Shown: positions 8,508 through 15,887 of the stretch, piece after piece
Layout: each line of letters starts with the position of its first letter
Position numbering within the stretch: position 1 is the stretch's first letter
Assembly (NCBI GenBank): GCA_037131065.1
Contig: JBAXRT010000028.1
Coordinates: 1-26,341 of the forward strand
DNA: 26,341 nucleotides
Direction: 5' to 3'
Source of the DNA: JBAXRT01 sp037131065
GTDB lineage: Bacteria; Bacteroidota; Bacteroidia; Bacteroidales; FEN-979
Position numbers and translations under genes: made by a program
Notes under the pieces: model-generated
Database searches by the model: none
What the model saw: the letters and a program-made list of their open reading frames with translations, nothing else
Told to the model about the DNA's origin: nothing

Positions 8508-8562
8508 CTAAACAGAAGGATGCTGAACCGGAATCAGGTCAGGTTTTTGCCCTTCAGTTTAG
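8508..8562 (-). other. Leader hairpin of the PRC/MgtE-N/CBS gene
   Basis: Arms 8508-8519 and 8551-8562 pair over 12 positions with one mismatch; the 31-nt loop holds a further CTGA/TCAG pairing. The structure begins 12 nt upstream of the Shine-Dalgarno, within a predicted leader of about 140 nt. It may be a cis-acting RNA element; no known riboswitch class was recognised. Confidence 0.4.
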
Positions 8563-8625
8563 AGGTGGGTTTAATCTTATGCGTACCGCAGGCCCGTCGT
8601 CCATTTTAGTTTTGAAAATTTTCTG

Positions 8626-8633
8626 CAAAATTA
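8626..8633 (-). promoter_or_regulatory. Candidate -7 box for the PRC/MgtE-N/CBS gene
   Basis: Minus-strand TAATTTTG (8633-8626) matches TAnnTTTG and lies between the mutY stop and the next start. It would give a leader of about 140 nt. No properly spaced TTTG was found upstream. Confidence 0.4.
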
Positions 8634-8666
8634 TAAAAAATATCCAAGTATCTGCAGCATCTTTCA

Positions 8667-9725
8667 TTACCTCCTCCTGAGAGGATATGCAACAAGATAT
8701 CTTTCAATCAGCCGGGAAAATGGAAATTTCTCAAGATCCCTGATTCTGACCAGTATGACCGGAGGACCAGGCACACTTGAAGTCTTCACCTTAACAAACC
8801 TGGCGATCACAACCTGGTGGGTTAGGTGGTGGGTGAATGGCTCACTGATACTGATCAGCGTCGTCTCATCTCCCCGGAAAGCATTTTTCCACTCAATCCT
8901 TTTTTTCAGATCATCTGATGAAAGTTCGGATTTAGCTTCGATCACAGGGAAATCGTAAAGATTTTTCCAGATATCTTTCTCTTCTCTCTTTCTCAGGCAG
9001 ACTGAACTCTTGCCCCCGGGCTGGATCAGGAGATAATAGAAATAACGTCTCTTCCTTATTGTCTTTGGTGATTTCACAGGCAGCAGGTTTGCAAGGCCAT
9101 CCCTATAAGCACGGCACTCTTTCATGAAAATGCACTTGCCACATGGAGGGTCAGCCGGCCTGCAGTATAGCGCTCCGAATTCCATCATTGCCTGGTTGAA
9201 CCTGCCCGGGTCATCCTTATCGATCAGATCGCCGGCAATTTTTCTGGTTTTGTTCCTGATGGCTGCAGAATTGACCGGATCCTCAATCCTGAAATATCTG
9301 GAAAAGAACCGAAGCACATTTCCGTCGACTACGGGAAATGGAAGACCGAATGAAATTGAGGCAATGGCAGCGGCGGTGTATTCACCTATCCCTTTTAGCT
9401 GCTTTAAGCCTTCATAACTCTCCGGGAATATACCGCTGAACGATGAAACGATCTCCCTTGCTGTTGAATGAAGATTCCTTGCCCTTGAGTAGTACCCCAA
9501 CCCCTGCCATAATTTTAAAACCTTCTGCTCGTCTGCCCTGGCAAGATCCTCCACCGCAGGGAAGGCCTCTGCAAACCTCAGGAAGTAAGGCAACCCCTGG
9601 TCTACTCTTGTCTGCTGAAGGATTATCTCCGAAAGCCAGATCCTGTATGGGTCCGATGTTTTACGCCATGGCAGGTCACGACCGTTTTTATCGTACCAGC
9701 GAAGGAGTTTTTCCCTGAAAACCAT
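8667..9725 (-). CDS. mutY: A/G-specific adenine DNA glycosylase
   Basis: MutY removes adenine mispaired with 8-oxoguanine, preventing G:C to T:A mutation. The 352-residue protein has the glycosylase core with catalytic Glu33 (SEIILQQTR), the helix-hairpin-helix LKQLKGIGEYTAAAIASISFG read across residues 108-127, and catalytic Asp134 (VVDGNV). The 4Fe-4S cluster has Cys188, Cys195, Cys198 and Cys204 in the standard C-x6-C-x2-C-x5-C spacing. The C-terminal ~130 residues are the NUDIX-like domain that recognises 8-oxoguanine, with FTHHLTHQ. Length is typical and all key residues are present. It is the first gene of the minus-strand block and divergent from the HU gene; its promoter could not be fixed. 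Confidence 0.96.
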   Translation of the reverse strand: MVFREKLLRWYDKNGRDLPWRKTSDPYRIWLSEIILQQTRVDQGLPYFLRFAEAFPAVEDLARADEQKVLKLWQGLGYYSRARNLHSTAREIVSSFSGIFPESYEGLKQLKGIGEYTAAAIASISFGLPFPVVDGNVLRFFSRYFRIEDPVNSAAIRNKTRKIAGDLIDKDDPGRFNQAMMEFGALYCRPADPPCGKCIFMKECRAYRDGLANLLPVKSPKTIRKRRYFYYLLIQPGGKSSVCLRKREEKDIWKNLYDFPVIEAKSELSSDDLKKRIEWKNAFRGDETTLISISEPFTHHLTHQVVIARFVKVKTSSVPGPPVILVRIRDLEKFPFSRLIERYLVAYPLRRR

Positions 9726-9842
9726 TTTATCTATCTCTGAGCGGGGGTAAATTTACCTGTTTTTTATCCATTACTCTTTTCTTTACCTTATATAATGCAA
9801 TGATCTGGAGGCTGCCTGTCATTAAAAAATTCAATTTATTTC

Positions 9843-9870
9843 TTTGTCTGTAAAAAAAATCATATATTTG
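9843..9870 (+). promoter_or_regulatory. Promoter of the HU gene
   Basis: TTTG at 9843-9846 and TATATTTG at 9863-9870 match the Bacteroidota -33/-7 consensus, with a slightly short 16-nt spacer. Transcription would start near 9874, giving an AT-rich leader of about 64 nt, as is common for strongly expressed genes in this phylum. Confidence 0.6.
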
Positions 9871-9937
9871 CACGCTCATTTTTTGACATAAAAATCATTC
9901 ATTATTAATAATATATCAATTTGTAACTTCAATAAAC

Positions 9938-10228
9938 ATGACAAAAGCAGAAATTGTAGCAGACATTGCTAATAAAACTGGTATCGAAAAAGTCGCCGTT
10001 CAGGCCACCGTGGAAGCCTTCATGGACTCTATCAAGAATTCAATGGTTTCTGGTCAGAATGTATATCTCAGAGGCTTTGGAAGTTTTATCATTAAAAAAA
10101 GAGCTGAAAAAACCGGAAGAAACATTTCAAAGAACACAACGCTTATCATTCCCGCCCATAATATCCCTGCTTTCAAGCCGGCAAAAACTTTTGTCAATAA
10201 AATCAAATCACACGTAAAGGTGAAATAA
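9938..10228 (+). CDS. HU-family DNA-binding protein
   Basis: HU proteins are small dimeric nucleoid proteins that bend and compact DNA. The 96-residue product starts MTKAEIVADIANKTGIEK, the dimerising helices, followed by VYLRGFGSFIIKKRAEKTGRN, the conserved GFGSF region and start of the DNA-binding arm. The arm tip usually reads NPxTG..I.IP; here it is ISKNTTLIIPAHNIPAFKPAK, still with the proline and the PAFKPAK end. Length matches the family. It is followed by the tiny basic gene at 10248 with only 19 nt between them, and then by the RNase gene, so the three may be co-transcribed. HU versus IHF-like paralogue cannot be decided. Confidence 0.94.
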   Translation: MTKAEIVADIANKTGIEKVAVQATVEAFMDSIKNSMVSGQNVYLRGFGSFIIKKRAEKTGRNISKNTTLIIPAHNIPAFKPAKTFVNKIKSHVKVK

Positions 10229-10247
10229 CCTTTCAATCTGAATTATC

Positions 10248-10337
10248 ATGCCGAGCGGAAAGAAAAGAAAGAGACATAAGATGGCTACCCACAAGCGTAA
10301 AAAACGCTTGCGGAAGAATCGACACAAAAAGAAATAA
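10248..10337 (+). CDS. 29-residue very basic protein, AURKAIP1/COX24 (mS38 / bS22-like) family
   Basis: A short frame runs from ATG 10248 to TAA 10337. Its 29 residues start MPSGKKRKRHKMATHKRKKR and end NRHKKK; about two thirds are Lys, Arg or His and none is acidic. The pattern matches the small AURKAIP1/COX24-domain proteins recalled from Bacteroidota, which are related to mitochondrial ribosomal protein mS38 and actinobacterial bS22, so a role bound to ribosomal RNA is likely. It lies 19 nt after the HU gene and 144 nt before the RNase G/E gene. It is easily missed because of its size. Function is inferred from family resemblance only. Confidence 0.8.
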   Translation: MPSGKKRKRHKMATHKRKKRLRKNRHKKK

Positions 10338-10344
10338 CCCGGAA

Positions 10345-10394
10345 TTGATCCGGTAGAATGATCGTGTATTGTTCAGGTCATTCTACCGGATCAA
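10345..10394 (+). other. Perfect 17-bp hairpin upstream of the RNase G/E gene
   Basis: Arms 10345-10361 (TTGATCCGGTAGAATGA) and 10378-10394 are exact reverse complements around a 16-nt loop. It begins 8 nt after the stop of the small basic gene and ends 88 nt before the RNase start. No T-run follows, so it is not a standard intrinsic terminator; it may be a 3' end, an RNase processing site or a feedback element. Confidence 0.7.
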
Positions 10395-10434
10395 CCTGAG
10401 GCTCACCCTGCTGCAATTCCTTATGTCAAGTTTC

Positions 10435-10455
10435 CCATTGAATTGTTTTCAATGG
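10435..10455 (+). other. Second leader hairpin upstream of the RNase G/E gene
   Basis: CCATTGAA (10435-10442) and TTCAATGG (10448-10455) form an 8-bp stem with a 5-nt loop. It is 26 nt before the GTG start and is the second structure in the same leader. Confidence 0.5.
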
Positions 10456-10481
10456 TTTGATATAAATAGAAAGATTTTTTC

Positions 10482-12032
10482 GTGAATAAGGAATTAATTA
10501 TCAATTCAACTTCCTCCGAAGTTGAAATAGCCTTACTTGAAGACAAGCTTCTTGTAGAGTTAAACAAGGAAAAATCCAACAACGAATATTCGGTTGGTGA
10601 CATCTATCTTGGCAAGATCAAAAAGATCATGCCTGGCCTTAATGCCGCATTTGTCGACGTCGGATACGAGAAGGACGCCTTTCTCCATTACCTCGACCTG
10701 GGCCCCCAGATCCAGTCGCTGCTGAAGTACATCAAGGCTGGTCAGTCGGGCGGCAACAGCGGCCTTTCGCTTTCCGATTTCAAACTGGAAGAGGATATCG
10801 TAAAGACAGGACGCATCAACAATGTCCTAAAGCCCAACCTGAACATTCTTGTCCAGATCGCAAAGGAACCCATCTCAACCAAAGGTCCGAGGGTGACCTC
10901 AGAAATTGCCTTTGCAGGAAGGTTCCTCGTACTGATCCCCTTTTCAGATAAAATATCGGTTTCCCAGAAGATCAAAAGCGCCGAAGAACGGAATCGCCTG
11001 AAGCGCCTGATCACCAGCATCAAACCAAAAAACTGCGGGATCATTATCAGGACGGTGGCCGAGAACAAACTTGTTGCCGACCTTGATACCGATCTCAGGA
11101 ATCTTTACAAAAGATGGGAACTCATCACCCAGAAACTATCTACGGCAAAACCCCCTCAGAAGATCATTGGTGAAATCGACCGCACGTCAGCGATACTGCG
11201 TGATGCACTTAATGAGTCTTTCAACAACATCGTGGTCAATGATCCTGTCCTGTTCGAGGAGATAAAGAATTACATTCAGCGTATTGTTCCGGATAAGGTG
11301 AACATTGTCAAACTTCACTCCGGGAAGGTTCCCGTTTTTGAACAGTATGGTATTGACAAACAGATCAAAAACTCCTTCGGTAAAGTTGTTACGATAAAGA
11401 GTGGTACCTACCTGATCATTGAGCATACGGAAGCACTGCATGTCATCGATATCAATAGCGGCCACCGGGTGAACCAGGAGCAAAATCAGGAGACTAATGC
11501 CCTGGAGGTGAACCTTGAGGCTGCCGGTGAGGTTGCTCGACAATTGCGGCTGAGGGATATGGGAGGCATCATCGTGGTGGATTTCATCGATATGGTTCAG
11601 GGCCTAAACCGTAGGAAACTCTATGAAAGACTGCGTGATGAAATGAAAAAGGATCGCGCAAAGCATTCCATTCTGCCACCAAGCAAATTCGGGCTGGTAC
11701 AGATCACGCGCCAGCGTGTCCGTCCTGAAATGAATGTGCAGATCCTTGAAAGATGTCCCACCTGCGAAGGCTCGGGAGAGATACGGCCTTCCGTATTGCT
11801 TGTTGATGATATTGAGAATAACATCAGTTACCTGATCCGCGAACAGAATGAGAAAAACCTGACTCTGGTTGTGCATCCTTACATCTATGCCTTTTTACGC
11901 CAGGGCTTGTTCGGATTTGGCTGGAAATGGCACCGCAAATTCGGCCGGAAGATAAAGATCAGAAAGAATAACGCCTACCATTTTCTCGAATATCATTTCC
12001 TGAATGATATTGGTGACGAAATCAAGATGTGA
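10482..12032 (+). CDS. rng: Rne/Rng-family ribonuclease (RNase G type)
   Basis: This endoribonuclease would cut single-stranded RNA in rRNA maturation and mRNA decay. The 516-residue product has an S1-like RNA-binding region early on (GDIYLGKIKKIMPGLNAAFVDVG, residues 39-61). The DNase-I-like catalytic core carries the metal-binding Asp323 (VIDINSG) and Asp367 (GGIIVVDFIDM), and the zinc-link CPTC has Cys425 and Cys428. It has no long C-terminal degradosome scaffold, so it resembles RNase G. The start is GTG at 10482: the only nearby in-frame upstream ATG (10452) is followed at once by a stop, and family members begin at this point. It overlaps or nearly touches trpS. Confidence 0.94.
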   Translation: MNKELIINSTSSEVEIALLEDKLLVELNKEKSNNEYSVGDIYLGKIKKIMPGLNAAFVDVGYEKDAFLHYLDLGPQIQSLLKYIKAGQSGGNSGLSLSDFKLEEDIVKTGRINNVLKPNLNILVQIAKEPISTKGPRVTSEIAFAGRFLVLIPFSDKISVSQKIKSAEERNRLKRLITSIKPKNCGIIIRTVAENKLVADLDTDLRNLYKRWELITQKLSTAKPPQKIIGEIDRTSAILRDALNESFNNIVVNDPVLFEEIKNYIQRIVPDKVNIVKLHSGKVPVFEQYGIDKQIKNSFGKVVTIKSGTYLIIEHTEALHVIDINSGHRVNQEQNQETNALEVNLEAAGEVARQLRLRDMGGIIVVDFIDMVQGLNRRKLYERLRDEMKKDRAKHSILPPSKFGLVQITRQRVRPEMNVQILERCPTCEGSGEIRPSVLLVDDIENNISYLIREQNEKNLTLVVHPYIYAFLRQGLFGFGWKWHRKFGRKIKIRKNNAYHFLEYHFLNDIGDEIKM

Positions 12033-12034
12033 TA

Positions 12035-13030
12035 ATGGACACAGTTGTCAGCGGCATCAGGCCTACCGGAAATCTACACCTGGGAAACTATTTTGGCGCC
12101 CTGCGTAATTTTGTTAAGATGCAGGAAGAAAACCATTGTTATTTCTTCATCGCCGATTACCATTCGCTGACCACCCACCCCAACCCTGCCGATCTGCACG
12201 GGAACGTGAAGACAGTCCTTGTCGAATTCCTTTCCTGCGGACTGGATCCGGAAAAAGCCACCCTCTATATCCAGAGTGACCTGCCGGAAGTTGCCGAGTT
12301 GTACCTTCTGCTTAATATGAACGCCTATATCGGCGAACTGGAACGGTGTACCTCCTTCAAGGAGAAGATCCGGACCCAGCCACAGAATGTGAATGCCGGG
12401 CTGCTCACCTACCCTACCCTCATGGCAGCCGATATCATCATTCACAGGGCTCATAAGGTACCCGTCGGTAAGGACCAGGAGCAGCACCTTGAAATGACCA
12501 GGACCTTTGCCAACCGTTTTAACCGGATCTATAATGTTGAACTGTTTCCCGAGCCTGTAGCCTATAATTTCGGGGAAAACCTGGTCAAGATCCCCGGCCT
12601 AGACGGGAACATCAAGATGTCGAAATCTGACAACGAAGCATCCGCCATTTTCCTTGCAGATTCCCCGGATGTGATCCGCAAAAAAATAATGCGTGCCGTG
12701 ACTGACTCGGGTCCGGCTGATCCGAACCTTCCAAAATCACAGGGGGTCTCCAACCTTTTCCAGCTGATGCAATATTTTTCATCAAAGGAAACACTGGTTC
12801 ATTTTGAGGCTGCTTACAAGGAAGGCAGCATCCGTTACGGTGACATGAAAAAGCAGCTGGCAGAGGACATCATCTGTTTCACGACCCCTTTCCGTGAAAA
12901 GATGATTGAGCTGGCAGCAAATGATGAGTACCTGAAAAAAGTTGCGCTCATGGGCGCCGAGAAGGCAAGGGCCAGCGCCTCAGAAACCATTCGGAAAGCC
13001 CGCGAAATCATTGGCTTCCGGAAATTCTAA
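12035..13030 (+). CDS. trpS: Tryptophanyl-tRNA synthetase
   Basis: This class I synthetase charges tRNA-Trp. The 331-residue protein starts MDTVVSGIRPTGNLHLGN, containing the HIGH-equivalent HLGN at residues 15-18, and has KMSKS at 194-198 (GNIKMSKSDN). The GKDQEQHLEMTR segment lies between them, as in bacterial TrpRS. Length is typical. I chose ATG 12035, 2 nt after the RNase stop; a GTG two codons upstream at 12029 overlaps that stop and would add only two residues. Tight spacing implies translational coupling with the RNase gene. Confidence 0.96.
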   Translation: MDTVVSGIRPTGNLHLGNYFGALRNFVKMQEENHCYFFIADYHSLTTHPNPADLHGNVKTVLVEFLSCGLDPEKATLYIQSDLPEVAELYLLLNMNAYIGELERCTSFKEKIRTQPQNVNAGLLTYPTLMAADIIIHRAHKVPVGKDQEQHLEMTRTFANRFNRIYNVELFPEPVAYNFGENLVKIPGLDGNIKMSKSDNEASAIFLADSPDVIRKKIMRAVTDSGPADPNLPKSQGVSNLFQLMQYFSSKETLVHFEAAYKEGSIRYGDMKKQLAEDIICFTTPFREKMIELAANDEYLKKVALMGAEKARASASETIRKAREIIGFRKF

Positions 13031-13061
13031 CCAGCGGAAGCACTGCAATCCTCCCACATAT

Positions 13062-14234
13062 ATGATTGATACTGCCCGGGTCAAAGAAACTGCCATCCTG
13101 ATCGGACTTTCAACACGGCTTCAGGATACTGAAAGAACCCTGGAATATCTTGGGGAGCTTGAATTCCTTGTTGATACTGCCGGTGGGAAAACAATCAAAC
13201 ATTTTATCCAGAAAGTTGAATATCCGGATTCCAGAACCTATGTAGGGAAAGGAAAACTGGAAGAGATCAGGCAATGGATCAGCGAAAACCCGGTGGACAT
13301 GGCTGTTTTCGATGATGAACTTTCTCCGGGACAAATAAAAAATATTGAAAAGATCCTCGATTGCAGGATCCTTGACCGGAATAATCTCATTCTGGATATT
13401 TTCGCAAAACGCGCCAAGACCTCCTATGCCCGCACACAGGTGGAATTGGCACAAAATGAATACCTCCTTCCGCGGCTTACCAGGAGATGGACCCATCTTG
13501 AAAAACAGCGCGGTGGCATTGGGTTTCGCGGACCGGGCGAACAGGAGATCGAGACCGATCGCCGGGCGCTTCGCTTCCGAATTTCCCTCCTGAAAAAGAA
13601 ACTGGAAGAGATCGACAAACAAAAAGCAACCCAGCGTAAAAACCGCAGGGAGATGATCCGGGTTGCGCTCGTTGGGTATACCAATGTGGGGAAATCAACC
13701 ATTATGAACATGCTTTCCAAATCCGAAGTGTTTGCCGAAAACAAACTTTTTGCAACGCTTGATACCACGGTAAGGAAAGTTGTGATAGGCAGCCAGCCCT
13801 TCCTGCTGACGGATACTGTCGGGTTTATCCGTAAACTTCCCCATGCCCTGATCGAATCCTTCAAATCGACCCTTGATGAGGTCCGTGAGGCCGATATCCT
13901 TATCCATGTGGCAGATATCAGCCATCCCGATTTCGAAGAACAGATCGATGTGGTGAGACAAACCCTGACTGAACTCAATGCCTCCGACAAGCCCACCATC
14001 ATGCTTTTCAATAAGATAGATGCATATCGCCAGGTGTTACGGGATCCTGACGACCTGAGCCTTCCAACCAGTGAAAACCTATCACTTGAGGAGATGGAGA
14101 AACTCTGGATCGCCAGGGAGAATGCTCCCTCCCTTTTTATCTCTGCAACAAATAAGACCAATTTATCATTGCTGCGTGAAACCATTTATCAGGAAGTAAG
14201 GAAAATCGTCATGACCCGCTATCCTGAATTATAA
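13062..14234 (+). CDS. hflX: GTPase HflX, ribosome-associated
   Basis: HflX is a GTPase that binds 50S subunits and splits stalled or heat-damaged ribosomes. The 390-residue protein has the N-terminal HflX domain (about residues 10-195) with the family signature GGIGFRGPGEQEIETDRR (151-168). The G domain has P-loop GYTNVGKS (205-212), DTVGF (251-255), NKID (317-320) and SATN (361-364). Start at ATG 13062 gives MIDTARVKETAILIG; the frame stays open further upstream into trpS, but that extension is read out of frame from trpS and has no family resemblance. It lies 31 nt after trpS and 30 nt before lnt. Confidence 0.95.
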   Translation: MIDTARVKETAILIGLSTRLQDTERTLEYLGELEFLVDTAGGKTIKHFIQKVEYPDSRTYVGKGKLEEIRQWISENPVDMAVFDDELSPGQIKNIEKILDCRILDRNNLILDIFAKRAKTSYARTQVELAQNEYLLPRLTRRWTHLEKQRGGIGFRGPGEQEIETDRRALRFRISLLKKKLEEIDKQKATQRKNRREMIRVALVGYTNVGKSTIMNMLSKSEVFAENKLFATLDTTVRKVVIGSQPFLLTDTVGFIRKLPHALIESFKSTLDEVREADILIHVADISHPDFEEQIDVVRQTLTELNASDKPTIMLFNKIDAYRQVLRDPDDLSLPTSENLSLEEMEKLWIARENAPSLFISATNKTNLSLLRETIYQEVRKIVMTRYPEL

Positions 14235-14235
14235 C

Positions 14236-14243
14236 TAATTTTG
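14236..14243 (+). promoter_or_regulatory. Candidate internal -7 box before lnt
   Basis: TAATTTTG fits TAnnTTTG and lies 21 nt before the lnt ATG, just after the hflX stop. No TTTG was found at the -33 distance. It may give lnt and the following genes some independent expression. Confidence 0.3.
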
Positions 14244-14264
14244 CTTTTCTTACTGATTATCTGA

Positions 14265-15884
14265 ATGGCTGTTCTGAAAATACGAAAGATCTACTTTATC
14301 CTGCTGAGCCTGCTGAGCGGTATTCTCCTTTCCCTGGCCTGGCCCCAGAATGGTTTTCCGGGTTTGCTTTTCATCGGGTTGATACCCATGCTCTTCATAG
14401 AGGATTACATCAGTAAAGCCCCGGAAAAATTCATAAAATTCACCGTTTTCCTTTACTCATACCCTGGATTTCTTGCCTGGAATATCCTGACGACCTGGTG
14501 GATCGTAAACTCCACGCTGGTTGGTGCTTTGCTTGCCAATGTCCTGAATGCACTCTTCATGGCTATAATTTTCCAATTGTTTCATTGGACAAAGAAAAAG
14601 ATAACCCACCGCCTTTTATCCTATATCTCACTGGTATGTTTCTGGGTCGCCCTGGAGTACCTTCACCTGAACTGGGATCTGAACTGGCCATGGCTCAACC
14701 TGGGGAACGGATTCTCTTCTTACTACAACTGGGTTCAGTGGTACGAATATACCGGTACTTTTGGTGGTACACTCTGGGTCCTGGTTGCCAATATCACAAT
14801 TTATGAGCTTCTCTGGAATTTTAAAACTCAAACCTCAAAGTTTAAAATCCAATATTTGTTGTTCATTCTCATCTGGCTTGCCACTCCGATAGTTATTTCC
14901 CGGATCATTTACAACCAATACAAGGAGTCTCCGAATCCTGTCAATTTTGTTGTTCTCCAGCCCAACCTTGATCCCTATTCCGAGCAATATACTATTCCAC
15001 CTCCGGAGGTAATCGGGCAGATCATCTCTCTTGCAGGATCAAACCTGAACGATAAGGTTAATTTCCTTGTTGCTCCCGAATCGGCCATCCAGGAAAGCAT
15101 GTGGGAAAATGATCTCAGGACCTTTGCAAGCATCCGCCTTTTAAGACAAATCATCGAACAGTATCCTGATTTGAATATTCTGATCGGGGGGTCCACCTTC
15201 TATGCCTTTGACAGAGGGGCCCCCATTCCGCGGACCGCCAGGAAATTCACCGATACCGACAGATACTACAATGCTTATAATACGGGGATCATGATCAATG
15301 TGCATGATACCCTCCAGCTTTATCATAAATCGAAACTGACCCCGGGAGTTGAGATATTGCCATCTTTCAAGGGGTTTAAATGGCTTGAAAAATATGCCAT
15401 CGACCTGGGTGGTACAGTGGGAAGCCTCGGGATGGACTCAGTAAGAACAGTATACACGACCATCCGCTCCGTCCCTGTCGGCCCGGCCATTTGTTATGAG
15501 TCCATCTTTGGAGAGTTCTTTTCGGAGTTTGTAAGAAATGGTGCGCAGATCATGATCATAATTACGAACGATGGCTGGTGGGGAAACACCCCCGGTCACA
15601 GGCAGCATTACGCTTTTGCCCACCTTCGCGCGATTGAGACGCGCCGAAGCATTGCCCGGTCCGCCAACACGGGAATCTCCGCATTCATAGATCAACGTGG
15701 AGATGCCCATCAGGTTACAAAGTACTGGGTCCCGGCAGTCATTAAAGGCTCCCTGAATGCAAATACAAAACTGACCTTTTATGTCAGGCATGGAGATTAT
15801 ATTGCACGATACCTTACGGCTACCGGGGCTATGATCCTGTTACTGTCGGTTTTCATCTCCGTTAAAAACCGATTTCTCCACTGA
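14265..15884 (+). CDS. lnt: Apolipoprotein N-acyltransferase
   Basis: Lnt adds the third acyl chain to the N-terminal cysteine of lipoproteins at the outer face of the inner membrane. The 539-residue product has about six to seven hydrophobic helices in its first ~215 residues, a nitrilase-like domain (about 225-510), and a final membrane helix (ATGAMILLLSVFISV). The catalytic triad is visible: Glu272 (APESAIQ), Lys355 (YHKSKLTPG) and Cys410 (GPAICYES). The usual VPFGE after the lysine reads TPGVE here, a variation also plausible in the phylum. Likely substrates in this window are GldD and the cyclase-like lipoprotein. The next gene starts 3 nt after the stop. Confidence 0.93.
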   Translation: MAVLKIRKIYFILLSLLSGILLSLAWPQNGFPGLLFIGLIPMLFIEDYISKAPEKFIKFTVFLYSYPGFLAWNILTTWWIVNSTLVGALLANVLNALFMAIIFQLFHWTKKKITHRLLSYISLVCFWVALEYLHLNWDLNWPWLNLGNGFSSYYNWVQWYEYTGTFGGTLWVLVANITIYELLWNFKTQTSKFKIQYLLFILIWLATPIVISRIIYNQYKESPNPVNFVVLQPNLDPYSEQYTIPPPEVIGQIISLAGSNLNDKVNFLVAPESAIQESMWENDLRTFASIRLLRQIIEQYPDLNILIGGSTFYAFDRGAPIPRTARKFTDTDRYYNAYNTGIMINVHDTLQLYHKSKLTPGVEILPSFKGFKWLEKYAIDLGGTVGSLGMDSVRTVYTTIRSVPVGPAICYESIFGEFFSEFVRNGAQIMIIITNDGWWGNTPGHRQHYAFAHLRAIETRRSIARSANTGISAFIDQRGDAHQVTKYWVPAVIKGSLNANTKLTFYVRHGDYIARYLTATGAMILLLSVFISVKNRFLH

Positions 15885-15887
15885 AAT

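Noticed and set aside
4576..8592. Shared 12-mer GCGTACCGCAGG at about 4576 and 8581
   Set aside because: One copy codes for part of the M14 peptidase and a few 12-base matches are expected by chance in 26 kb.
12942..13061. N-terminal extension of hflX into trpS
   Set aside because: The extra 40 residues are the 3' end of trpS read out of frame; HflX proteins begin near the ATG at 13062.
13424..14185. 253-codon minus-strand frame within hflX
   Set aside because: It is serine-rich shadow coding opposite the conserved GTPase motifs of HflX and has no recognisable domain.
14819..14850. TTTTAAA/TTTAAAA words inside lnt
   Set aside because: They are AT-rich codons in a variable periplasmic or loop region of the protein and the arms are short; no sign of insertion or frame disturbance.
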